A stretch of 34,091 bases of DNA from a bacterium. GTDB lineage: Bacteria > Pseudomonadota > Alphaproteobacteria > Rhizobiales > Aestuariivirgaceae. Where the stretch lies: the NCBI GenBank assembly GCA_022842165.1, contig JALHQC010000045.1, forward strand, positions 1 through 34,091, given 5' to 3'. This document shows, one piece after another, positions 27,375 through 34,091 of this stretch. Below the pieces are notes generated by a model. It was given only the letters and a program-made list of their open reading frames with translations. It did no database searches and was not told the DNA's origin. The translations under genes and the position numbers were made by a program. Positions within the stretch are counted from its first letter, which is position 1, and the number at the start of each line of letters is the position of its first letter.

Positions 27375-27397
27375 CTGTCTTCAGCCCCTGCGTGCCG

Positions 27398-27434
27398 CCA
27401 GGCGCGCGGGGAATTTTCGTCCCCGCGCGCCTGG
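27398..27434 (-). other. Strong intercistronic hairpin between binding-protein and permease genes
   Basis: A perfect 15-base-pair stem (27398-27412 with 27420-27434; CCAGGCGCGCGGGGA and its complement) with a 7-base loop. On the transcribed strand it comes 16 bases after the solute-binding-protein stop and before the permease start. There is no U run, so it fits an mRNA-stabilising or attenuating element that keeps binding-protein mRNA in excess, as known for other ABC operons, rather than a full terminator. Function is inferred. Confidence 0.8.
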
Positions 27435-27450
27435 CCAGCGATGCTTGAAG

Positions 27451-29013
27451 TTAGCTCAGGGCCGCCTTCGATCCATCGAGCATGCCGTTCGGATAGATGT
27501 AGAGGCCTTCGAGTTCCTTCCGGTAGGCGTGGAGGAACACGGAGGTGAACAACGCAAGTGCCGGTGCCTTCTCCGCCAGAAGCGGCAGTGTTTCTTCCTG
27601 CAGGATCTTGCGGCGCTCATCCACCGACGCGGCGTTCCGCTCCTTGTCGAGGGAGGCATCGATGTCCTTGTCAACGATGCCGGTGATGCGCTTCGATGAG
27701 GAATGGAAGTGGGTGCGGATGACGAGATCGGGCTCCGGCGAGCCTGTGCACCAGCCGCAATCGATCATGTTGCCTTCGCCACCGCCTTCCTTGTCATAGA
27801 GCAGGTTCCCCCATGCCGCGAGTTCGAGCACCTGCAGCTTCACGGGGAAGCCCTGCTCCTGCAACATGCTGGCGATGACCTCGCCATACTCCTTGGTCTT
27901 TGGATAGAAGCCGGTGGAGGTATAGTAAGTCAGTTCGGGAAGGCCCTTGCCGCCCGGGAATCCGGCCTCCGCCAAAAGCTTCTGGCACATTTCGGCATCG
28001 AATTCGGGATAGTTCGGCACATCCGTATAGCCGAACTTCACAGGCGAGATGTGTGACTTGCTGGGACTTCCCGACATGCCGAGAACTTCGAGCAGCACCG
28101 AACGGTCGATCGCATGGCACGCCGCACGGCGGACACGCCAATCGTCGAATGGCGCCTTTGAGCAACGGAAGAACAGGTACTTGTTCTCGGTCGACATCAC
28201 CTTGTTGATGACAAAAGCGGGGTTCTGCGAAATCGTCTCGACCTGCTCCTGTTCCAGGCGCTCGATGAGGTCCGCCTCGCCGTTGAGCAGCGACAGCGTG
28301 CGCGTCGTGGTATCGCCGACGAAGCGATACTCGATGCCGGGCAGCTTCGACTTGCCCATGAAGAAGCCGTCATAAGCTTCAAGCATGCTGGAGTCGCCCT
28401 TCTGCTCCACGAAGCGGAATGGACCGGTTCCGTTGGGCTTGGCGGCAAGCTTTGCCTTGTCCGCGACATCGGAGGCCGAAAGGATCGGCAGGAACGAGGA
28501 AAGGTAATAGTAGAGCACGGCCGGATAGCCGAACTTCTCGGTCTTGATGCGGCAGGTGAGCGGATCGATCACCTCGACTTCGACCTGGCCCGGATACCAC
28601 TGCGCCGGACGATCCATCTGACAGCCATATTCGTAAGTCGCCTTTACGTCTTCCGCGGTGAAAGGCTGGCCATCGTGAAATTTCACGCCCTCGCGTAGCT
28701 TCACTTCCAACGTGTACTGGTCGATCGGCGTCAGCGAAGTCGCCAATTCGAAAATCAGCTCCTCGGGGTTTTCCGGCTTCATCGGTGCGCGCGTCAGGTA
28801 GCCGAACATCATGCCTTCGATGATGAGCTGGCCAAGGTTCGTGTGGGTCGTCGGATCCCAGTTGCCCGTCAGCGCCTCGGCGGCGAGGAAGCGCATCGGC
28901 TTTCCTGCCTGAGCGAATGCCGAACTCATGAAGAAGTCGGGATTAATGCGCACGGCGGCGGCGGTTCCCACGCCGGCCAGTACGGTCTTCAGTGCGTCGC
29001 GTCTCGATAGCAT
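27451..29013 (-). CDS. ABC transporter substrate-binding protein, family 5 (DppA/OppA/NikA type)
   Basis: A 520-residue periplasmic binding protein. The N-terminus has a twin-arginine signal (MLSRRDALKTVLAGVGTAAAV) with likely cleavage near SAFAQA, so it should be exported by Tat. The family-5 signature is the LREGVKFHDGQPFTAEDVKATYEYG stretch, followed by the usual TGPFRFVE and the C-terminal KERNAASVDERRKILQEETLPLL helix. These proteins bind peptides, opines, nickel chelates, glycosides or amide compounds; ligand identity cannot be read here. A GGGAG ribosome site lies 7 bases before the ATG. It heads the importer part of the operon. Confidence 0.93.
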   Translation of the reverse strand: MLSRRDALKTVLAGVGTAAAVRINPDFFMSSAFAQAGKPMRFLAAEALTGNWDPTTHTNLGQLIIEGMMFGYLTRAPMKPENPEELIFELATSLTPIDQYTLEVKLREGVKFHDGQPFTAEDVKATYEYGCQMDRPAQWYPGQVEVEVIDPLTCRIKTEKFGYPAVLYYYLSSFLPILSASDVADKAKLAAKPNGTGPFRFVEQKGDSSMLEAYDGFFMGKSKLPGIEYRFVGDTTTRTLSLLNGEADLIERLEQEQVETISQNPAFVINKVMSTENKYLFFRCSKAPFDDWRVRRAACHAIDRSVLLEVLGMSGSPSKSHISPVKFGYTDVPNYPEFDAEMCQKLLAEAGFPGGKGLPELTYYTSTGFYPKTKEYGEVIASMLQEQGFPVKLQVLELAAWGNLLYDKEGGGEGNMIDCGWCTGSPEPDLVIRTHFHSSSKRITGIVDKDIDASLDKERNAASVDERRKILQEETLPLLAEKAPALALFTSVFLHAYRKELEGLYIYPNGMLDGSKAALS

Positions 29014-29089
29014 GACGTATCTCCCTCAGTTTCTCTTTTCGCCGGCGGTTCGAAATTCATGGCGGCCCCGTTCGAGGAGGACCGATGTT

Positions 29090-29119
29090 CCGCAGGGGCT
29101 GGCCGGCCAACCCCGGCGG
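29090..29119 (-). other. Imperfect hairpin after the kinase pair
   Basis: CCGC-A-GGGGCTGGCC (29090-29104) can pair with GGCCAACCCC-G-GCGG (29105-29119), with one G.T-type and one A/G mismatch. The minus-strand transcript would form it 15 bases after the second kinase stop and before the binding-protein gene. No U tract follows. It may separate kinase and transporter expression levels. Confidence 0.35.
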
Positions 29120-29133
29120 CAACAATTCAGGTT

Positions 29134-30072
29134 TCAGAGCTTGCACAGCCAGCTCTCCCATCTCGGGTCGAAAAGCTGCGAGCGGGCGCGCATGTATTTC
29201 CAGGCACCGTATTTCTGGTAGTCGAAATCCCAGCTGCTGAGCTTGCGGTTGACGATGGCCCAGCTCGCCCACTTGATGTCGGCCAGGCAGCGCGCAACGT
29301 TCACCCTGGCGACGATCGCAGGCTTCACGCTGCCGTAATAGTGCTCGATCAGTTCGAGCGACCGGTCTTCGGGGTAGAACATCTCGCCGATGAAGACGCC
29401 GAGCTCATAGGCACGCTCGTTGTTCGAGGCGAATTCGCAATCGATGAGCTTCATGCTCTCGCCCGGCTTGATCAAGAAATTCCCTGGCATCGGATCGTTG
29501 AAACAGCATACGATGTCGAGGCCCGATGCGATCATCGCAGCCTTGGCCTCTTCATAGCGCCGCTCGATCCATGCAAAGTCGGAAGGCAAGTGCGAGCCCA
29601 GTTCGCGCGCCTGTGCAAAGTGCTCGTCGATCATGTCGAACACGGTCTTGGTCAGCGGAAGTGGCGCGCCGGCGTTGAACTTCTTGTAAAGCTCGATGAC
29701 CGAGAGCTGGATATCCGGGTCACGGAAATCGGCATTGGTGCAGGCGCGGTAGCCCTCAAGAAATTCGAAAGCTTCCACGCCCTCCTCTGGATCGAAGTAT
29801 ACCACTTCAGGACCGATGCCGATGACATGAGCGTTTTTCGCGGCCTGGTGCGCAGCCTTGCGGTCGATAAACTTCTCGGAACCTGCCCCCGGGATCTTGA
29901 CGAAGTAGCGACGGTCGCCTGCAACCGTGATGCGCCAGTTGCCGTTCATCAGCCCGCCCACCAGTGGCGCATAGGTCAAGCTGCGCGCCGTCCATTGCGG
30001 AACGCGCCTTAGTACATTCTCGATCGCCTGCTCGGCTTCCGTCTGCGCACGGCCCAGTTGTTTCTCGATCAT
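29134..30072 (-). CDS. Choline/ethanolamine kinase-like phosphotransferase
   Basis: A 312-residue protein-kinase-like (APH/choline kinase) fold. The nucleotide loop GGLMNGNWRITV lies at about 39-50, and the ATP-binding Lys is in YFVKIPG (residue 59). The catalytic Brenner motif is FNDPMPGNFL with Asp 193 and Asn 198; Phe 191 sits where choline kinases have His. The metal-binding Asp 211 is in LIDCEFASNN, close to the choline-kinase LIDFEYAGYN form. It should phosphorylate a small hydroxyl compound. I chose the ATG at 30072, which overlaps the stop of the preceding paralogue by one base (TGATG); the open frame extends further upstream. The C-terminal end resembles that of the paralogue, suggesting an old duplication. 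Confidence 0.85.
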   Translation of the reverse strand: MIEKQLGRAQTEAEQAIENVLRRVPQWTARSLTYAPLVGGLMNGNWRITVAGDRRYFVKIPGAGSEKFIDRKAAHQAAKNAHVIGIGPEVVYFDPEEGVEAFEFLEGYRACTNADFRDPDIQLSVIELYKKFNAGAPLPLTKTVFDMIDEHFAQARELGSHLPSDFAWIERRYEEAKAAMIASGLDIVCCFNDPMPGNFLIKPGESMKLIDCEFASNNERAYELGVFIGEMFYPEDRSLELIEHYYGSVKPAIVARVNVARCLADIKWASWAIVNRKLSSWDFDYQKYGAWKYMRARSQLFDPRWESWLCKL

Positions 30073-31010
30073 CAGACGCGGCCCAGCTTTTCGGAGAAGC
30101 GCGGATCGCGGCAGCCCATGCGGGCACGGAGGAAGCGCCAATCTCCGAATTTCAGGAATTCATAGGTCACCCGGGGCGACGTGCCCGCCAGCAGCGCACC
30201 GATCAAACCCCAGCGCAAGTCATCGGCGATGCCATAGAGCCAGGCGCGGTTGAACAGCGCGCGATCATAACTTCCGTGGAAGACCTCGAAGCTTTCAACG
30301 GCATCGCTCTCGCTGTCGTGTGCCTCCAGAAGAAAGCTCCCGAGATCCTCGAAGGGATCCATGTCGCCTGCGAGATCCCAGTCCACGAGCCGGATTGCTC
30401 CGTCGCTTCCGATCATCACGTTCGAGATGTTGCCGTCGCCATGGGCTGGAACCTTGTCGACGCCCGACGCGCCGATGGCATCACGCGCCTCGTGGACGTT
30501 GGTGACAAGCCATGCGACATCCTCCGGAAGCGGGGCTGCGGCGGCCTGGCACTTCGCCAGCAATGCGTCGACATGATCGAAGACGCCGACGCTGCGGCCC
30601 AGAGGGGCGGTGCGATGGAAATTCTTCTTTGCGGCAATCACCGCGTGGCGCGTGGCGCGGTCTGCAAGGCGGTCCAGCGTTCCCGTGGTCCACCCTGCTT
30701 CGGCTGACAGGTCGTCCATTACCAGCGTGCGCGCGGCAACGTCCGCCACCGAAACCGGAGGGCCGAGCCCAGCGGCCGAGGCCTGCTGCGCCGCTTTGAA
30801 CGCTGTCGCGATATTCGAAAAGGATTGCGTGTCCTCGTCCATCACCTTGGCGAGACAGGTTTCACCATCTGCCTTACGGAGACGCAGCAACGTGCCGTCA
30901 ACGCCGCGCCAGCTTGGCGATGCGAGCACCGGAATGGCAGGTTCGGCCGTTGCTTTAGCCCAGCCTGGGCCTGCAGCTTTTCTGGCGATATCCTCGATTG
31001 CGGCCGGCAT
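30072..31010 (-). CDS. Aminoglycoside phosphotransferase/choline-kinase-family enzyme
   Basis: A 312-residue APH-fold phosphotransferase and the first gene of the minus-strand operon. The Brenner motif PAHGDGNISNVMI is complete, with His 190, Asp 192 and Asn 197. The metal-binding Asp 210 is in RLVDWDLAGDMDPFEDLG. The ATP-binding Lys is probably in TCLAKVMDED (residue 55). The substrate is likely a small alcohol or amino alcohol rather than an aminoglycoside antibiotic, judging by the operon. Its ATG has a GAGGG ribosome site. It diverges from the amidase gene with 191 bases between them. The C-terminal FGDWRFLRARMGCRDPRFSE resembles YGAWKYMRARSQLFDPRWES of the next gene, so the two may work as a pair on related substrates or as a heteromer. 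Confidence 0.85.
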   Translation of the reverse strand: MPAAIEDIARKAAGPGWAKATAEPAIPVLASPSWRGVDGTLLRLRKADGETCLAKVMDEDTQSFSNIATAFKAAQQASAAGLGPPVSVADVAARTLVMDDLSAEAGWTTGTLDRLADRATRHAVIAAKKNFHRTAPLGRSVGVFDHVDALLAKCQAAAAPLPEDVAWLVTNVHEARDAIGASGVDKVPAHGDGNISNVMIGSDGAIRLVDWDLAGDMDPFEDLGSFLLEAHDSESDAVESFEVFHGSYDRALFNRAWLYGIADDLRWGLIGALLAGTSPRVTYEFLKFGDWRFLRARMGCRDPRFSEKLGRV

Positions 31011-31092
31011 GCTTCCCTCGACGCCTCAGACACGAAAACTTTCGCCTGCAGTGGAGGGAGTGTGACGCAGCTTGTCCGCCAGCGGTATGTCT

Positions 31093-31128
31093 CACAGTCC
31101 ACAATCTCGTTGCTGCAGGGCGACTGTG
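31093..31128. promoter_or_regulatory. Dyad in the amidase/kinase divergent promoter region
   Basis: CACAGTC at 31093-31099 and GACTGTG at 31122-31128 are perfect inverted copies 22 bases apart. Overlapping this, TCGCCTGCAG at 31042-31051 is matched by CTGCAGGGCGA at 31113-31123 as an imperfect inverted pair. These are the clearest symmetrical elements in the 191-base divergent gap and are candidates for AraC-regulator binding, though AraC proteins more often use direct repeats. Confidence 0.3.
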
Positions 31129-31201
31129 GCGCGAAAGGCTACGCAGCGACGCGGCAGCCTGATACAAAATTCGCCAGAATGCTGTCATCGGCGGATCAAT
31201 C

Positions 31202-32596
31202 ATGAATATATCCGAGCTTGCGGGCCTCGACATCAGGACACTGACCGCCGGCTACAAGACCGGGACCTATTCACCCGTCGAAGTGCTCGCTGCGACGCTT
31301 GCCCATGCCGACCGCGTCAACCCGCAGATCAATGCGCTGTTTCATGTCGCCGGCGATGAAGCGATGGCGATGGCCAAGGCCTCGGAACAGCGCTGGCGGC
31401 GCGGAGAACCTTTCAGTGCGCTCGATGGCGTTCCCGTCACCATCAAGGACAGCATCAACATGGTGGGCTGGCCCTATTTCCATGGCGCAAAGCCCAACCG
31501 GGATTTGCCGCCTGCTCACGAGGATTCGCCACCCGCCGCCCGCCTGAAAGAAGCGGGTGCCGTGATCTTCGCGAAGACGGTCATGCCCGACTGCGGGCTC
31601 TTGGGCGCGGGCGTCAGCTCGTCCCATGGCATTGTGCGCAATCCGTGGCAGCTTTCGGCCAACACCGGTGGATCGAGTGCGGGCGCGGGTGCATCCCTCG
31701 CCGCGGGCCTTGGCCTGGCGTCGGTTGGCTCCGACATCGCAGGCTCGGTGCGGCTACCGGCCGGGCATTGCGGTCTCGCGGCCCTCAAACCCACGCAGGG
31801 CCTCATTCCGCATCTCGCCTCGGACACGATGCGCTCCGCCGGACCAATGGCGCGCAGTGTGCCCGATATCGCGGCGATGCTCGGCGTCATGACGCTGCCC
31901 GACAGCCGGGACTGCTGGTCTCTGCCGCCATCCGGCATTGATTATGCTGCACATCTCGAACGCGACGTGAAGGGTCTGAAGATCGGTGTGCTGCTGGACA
32001 TGGGCTTCGACCCGCGCCCCGTGCCCGATGTGGTTGCTGTCGTGAAAGCCGCTGCACGCCATCTCGAAGATGCCGGAGCCCAAGTTTCCGAGGTTCTGCC
32101 GCCCTTCGACTATGATGCCTATGATGCCATCGACCGCATCCTGCAGATCAGGGGGTATGCCGAGATCCAGTCCTTTGCGCCCGAGCGGCGGGGCGAGGTC
32201 ACTCCTGCGGTATACAAGTGGAGCGCGCCAGGCGGCACCTACAGCACGATCGACCATGCGAATTTCCTGAAGTCCATCGCGGCCTCGCGCATGCGCATGG
32301 AAGCCCACCTCCGCCCCTATGACTATGTGCTCTCGCCCATCCTTCCCGTGATCAGTTTTCCAGCGGAGGCACCGGGCGCGGATGTTGACGTTCCACTCCG
32401 CCATGCGAACTTCACCGCGCTCTTCAACCAGACCACGCAGCCCGCATCTGCCGTGCATCAGGCGCTGGTCGATGGGCTTCCCGTCGGCGTTCAGGTCAGC
32501 GGCAAGCGCTTCGACGACCTGGGCGTGCTGCAGATCTCGCATTTTCTTGAACAGGCAAGAGGAGTTGTGGACTGGCCGCTGACGCCGCGCGCCTGA
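31202..32596 (+). CDS. Amidase (amidase-signature family)
   Basis: A 464-residue serine amidohydrolase. The Ser-cisSer-Lys catalytic set is visible: Lys 82 in PVTIKDS, the GGSSAG segment at about 156-161, and the nucleophile Ser 182 in GSDIAGSVRLPA. The glycine-rich signature is conserved. It lacks the accompanying GatB/GatC genes and the GatA-specific ends, so it is a catabolic amidase rather than the transamidosome subunit. Substrates of the family range from aliphatic and aryl amides to N-acyl amines and urea derivatives. It diverges from the kinase-transporter operon and is followed by the AraC-type regulator, so it probably acts on the imported compound or its product. Confidence 0.92.
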   Translation: MNISELAGLDIRTLTAGYKTGTYSPVEVLAATLAHADRVNPQINALFHVAGDEAMAMAKASEQRWRRGEPFSALDGVPVTIKDSINMVGWPYFHGAKPNRDLPPAHEDSPPAARLKEAGAVIFAKTVMPDCGLLGAGVSSSHGIVRNPWQLSANTGGSSAGAGASLAAGLGLASVGSDIAGSVRLPAGHCGLAALKPTQGLIPHLASDTMRSAGPMARSVPDIAAMLGVMTLPDSRDCWSLPPSGIDYAAHLERDVKGLKIGVLLDMGFDPRPVPDVVAVVKAAARHLEDAGAQVSEVLPPFDYDAYDAIDRILQIRGYAEIQSFAPERRGEVTPAVYKWSAPGGTYSTIDHANFLKSIAASRMRMEAHLRPYDYVLSPILPVISFPAEAPGADVDVPLRHANFTALFNQTTQPASAVHQALVDGLPVGVQVSGKRFDDLGVLQISHFLEQARGVVDWPLTPRA

Positions 32597-32610
32597 ACCG
32601 CCGCATTATA

Positions 32611-32633
32611 CAGCATGACCTGCACGCATGCTG
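32611..32633 (+). other. Short hairpin after the amidase gene
   Basis: CAGCATG at 32611-32617 pairs perfectly with CATGCTG at 32627-32633 across a 9-base loop, 15 bases after the amidase stop. No T run follows, so it is at best a weak terminator or mRNA 3' end. Confidence 0.3.
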
Positions 32634-32657
32634 GGCAGGCGGGTATATATCTATTGC

Positions 32658-32673
32658 CAAGTCTGCAAACTTG
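32658..32673. promoter_or_regulatory. Dyad upstream of the AraC-type regulator
   Basis: CAAGTCTGCAAACTTG is a 16-base dyad with a single mismatched pair, centred on TGCA, 38 bases before the regulator start. It could be an operator or overlap the promoter. Only the symmetry and position support this. Confidence 0.35.
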
Positions 32674-32711
32674 TTCCTAGTCTTGCCTTTCCAGCAAGGT
32701 GAGGCGATCCC

Positions 32712-33659
32712 ATGCTCAAGGAATTCAACACCGACGCCATCACGGCAACACGGCAGCTGCCGGCATGGCGTGAAATCATGGCGGATGTCTATTACAGCGT
32801 CGACATCGTGCGCCCGGAGCAGGATTTACGGGGCAGGATCCGCGAAGTTGAGATCGACAGCCTCTCGGTCACGAGGTTCGATTCCGATCATCAGCGGGTG
32901 CTGCGGACACGTTCCAAAATCGCCCAAGACCCCGACGACTCCTATGTCTTCATCATGCCGCAGCGCGAGAAGATGTTTTACAGCCAGCTCGGCCGCAGCG
33001 GCTTCGTCGCCGAGGGTGACTATATACTGGTCAGCACGTCTGATTTTTATGAACTGTCCTGCCCGGACAACTTCATAAACTACACGGTCAAGCTGCCGGG
33101 CCAGAAATTGCGCGAGCGCATTCCAGATATCGACGACCACCTTTGCTGCCGCTTCCCGATGAATCGCGAGATGGCACAGATTGCCATCGCCCTTGCCACC
33201 AAGGCGGCGGCGACCTTGGCATCGACGCCGTCCGTCCACGCCGCGGCAATCGCACAGCGCATCGAGGATTTCATCGGCATGGTGATCGAATGCGAGGACA
33301 CCACCGACGTCGGGCAAGAGAAACGCGCCCGCTTCCTGCTGCGGCAGCGCATTTCACAGTACATCCGCAGCAAGGTCGAGGATCAGGATCTCAACCCGCG
33401 TGAAATCGCCACGAGGCTCGGCATCTCTGTCAGCTATCTTCACCGCGTCTTCAACGAGCATGGCAGCACCGTCTCGGCCTACATCATGGATCAGCGGCTG
33501 AACCTTGCCTATGAAAAGCTGGCAAGTTCGAGCGGCCTGCGCGCCACGATTGCAGAAGTGGCCTATTCCACAGGCTTCAAGAACCCGTCGCATTTCTGCA
33601 AGGCCTTCGCCTCGCGCTACAACAAGGCACCGAGCGACGTGCGGCCCAAGATGGCATAG
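32712..33659 (+). CDS. AraC-family transcriptional regulator
   Basis: A 315-residue regulator. The N-terminal ~190 residues form a sensor of the FeaR-like AraC-binding type (opening ATRQLPAWREIMADVYYSVD, later SYVFIMPQREKMFYSQLGR). The C-terminal two-HTH AraC domain is at about 205-315. It includes LNPREIATRLGISVSYLHRVF for the first HTH and TIAEVAYSTGFKNPSHFCKAF for the second, ending in the family motif region YNKAPSDVRP. FeaR-type proteins respond to amines and aromatic acids. It lies 115 bases downstream of the amidase and probably activates the divergent amidase and importer operons when the substrate is present. An AGGTGAGG ribosome site precedes the ATG. Confidence 0.92.
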   Translation: MLKEFNTDAITATRQLPAWREIMADVYYSVDIVRPEQDLRGRIREVEIDSLSVTRFDSDHQRVLRTRSKIAQDPDDSYVFIMPQREKMFYSQLGRSGFVAEGDYILVSTSDFYELSCPDNFINYTVKLPGQKLRERIPDIDDHLCCRFPMNREMAQIAIALATKAAATLASTPSVHAAAIAQRIEDFIGMVIECEDTTDVGQEKRARFLLRQRISQYIRSKVEDQDLNPREIATRLGISVSYLHRVFNEHGSTVSAYIMDQRLNLAYEKLASSSGLRATIAEVAYSTGFKNPSHFCKAFASRYNKAPSDVRPKMA

Positions 33660-33735
33660 CCGCCACGCCAAAGCGTCTCATCGCCCAGAGATAGTGGATT
33701 GTCAGACATTCCGCGCCTGGGCTCCTGTCTGCAGC

Positions 33736-34091
33736 ATGACTTATCCGCAGTGGGAGAAGTGTCATGAAGAGCCACCAGCTTGCTACTCCCCTAAGTCACC
33801 GTCAGCCCTGACCGCAACGCCAAGTTCATTCGGCGCAATCGCCCGCGACCTGCCCAACGCCTCCTCGACCATCAGATGGTCGAGGGCCAGCAATTCCGAT
33901 CCTTCAAATGTTGTCGCTTTTTCTCGATCGACGGTGACCCGCGTCAGCCTCATCACCTATGAGCCCTGCTTCGATGCCGACCGCGGGCAATGGTATGTGG
34001 ACATCGAGATTACGCCGTCGAAGTCCAGCGATCCCTTCGTATGGTTCGGCCTGGTCCGGTTTCAGGAACATGCGCCGGAGCGATTACAGGT
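33736..34091 (+). CDS. Partial reading frame running off the right edge, function unknown
   Basis: From an ATG at 33736 the frame is open for at least 118 codons to the end of the window. The last ~55 residues look like real protein: RVSLITYEPCFDADRGQWYVDIEI, then PFVWFGLVRFQEHAPERL. They are reminiscent of a segment I recall in large hypothetical proteins near phage-tail-like gene clusters, but this is a weak memory match. The first ~60 residues are Ser/Pro-rich and less convincing, so the true start may be elsewhere or this may be a fragment. The frame is also open upstream into the AraC gene. Bases 33660-33735 hold nothing I can assign. Confidence 0.45.
   Translation, partial: MTYPQWEKCHEEPPACYSPKSPSALTATPSSFGAIARDLPNASSTIRWSRASNSDPSNVVAFSRSTVTRVSLITYEPCFDADRGQWYVDIEITPSKSSDPFVWFGLVRFQEHAPERLQ

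Noticed and set aside
30072..31010. Aminoglycoside resistance gene
   Set aside because: The fold is shared, but the operon with an importer and hydrolases points to a metabolic kinase; resistance cannot be supported from sequence.
31202..32596. GatA subunit of the aspartyl/glutamyl-tRNA amidotransferase
   Set aside because: There are no gatB or gatC neighbours and the context is catabolic; only the general amidase signature is shared.

Overview
The window looks like chromosome from a high-GC alphaproteobacterium, probably of the Hyphomicrobiales (Rhizobiales). This rests on the ubiG / lysC / ptsP / prfA / prmC neighbourhood, a CIRCE-controlled groESL operon, a DUF1127 protein, a nitrogen-type PTS enzyme I (PtsP) and Opp/Dpp-type importers. 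It is an inference from gene content, not from a marker gene.

Region 1 (1-10142) is core housekeeping. Read on the minus strand from right to left it holds lysC (aspartokinase), ptsP (GAF-EI phosphotransferase), a RodZ-like membrane HTH protein, a hybrid sensor kinase with a divergent single-domain receiver, prfA (RF1) and the 5' part of prmC, which methylates RF1. ubiG diverges from lysC. A two-armed palindromic repeat separates ubiG from a GNAT acetyltransferase gene.

Region 2 (10143-16462) holds the acetyltransferase, xylB (xylulokinase), a convergent DUF1127 gene, and a tightly packed plus-strand set: a MocR-type regulator, an unrecognised membrane-anchored protein with a GHSVG serine-hydrolase motif, and a cytochrome P450. 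The start and stop codons overlap at both junctions.

Region 3 (16463-18697) is groES-groEL with a well-placed promoter, a nearly perfect CIRCE operator and a strong intrinsic terminator.

Region 4 (18698-20420) is a small, more A+T-rich accessory insert: a hicA-hicB toxin-antitoxin pair, a DUF3883 protein with PD-(D/E)xK-like residues, and, coupled upstream of it by TAATG, a small gene apparently interrupted by one in-frame TAG.

Region 5 (20424-22300) holds a Tat-type metallo-beta-lactamase-fold hydrolase, tRNA-Arg(ACG) and a decayed IS630-type transposase.

Region 6 (22362-33659) is a probable catabolic and uptake locus. One minus-strand operon encodes two tandem choline-kinase-like/APH phosphotransferases, a Tat-exported family-5 solute-binding protein, two Dpp-type permeases, a fused double ATPase and an M20-family N-carbamoyl-amino-acid-hydrolase-like enzyme. 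Divergent genes encode an amidase-signature amidase and an AraC-family regulator. The parts suggest import of an amide- or ureido-containing compound, phosphorylation, and release of nitrogen or amino acid; the substrate is unknown. The fused ATPase is notable: its first half lacks the Q-loop Gln, the catalytic Glu and the H-loop His, while its second half has an altered signature motif. That is the pattern of one degenerate and one competent ATP site. A partial reading frame runs off the right edge.
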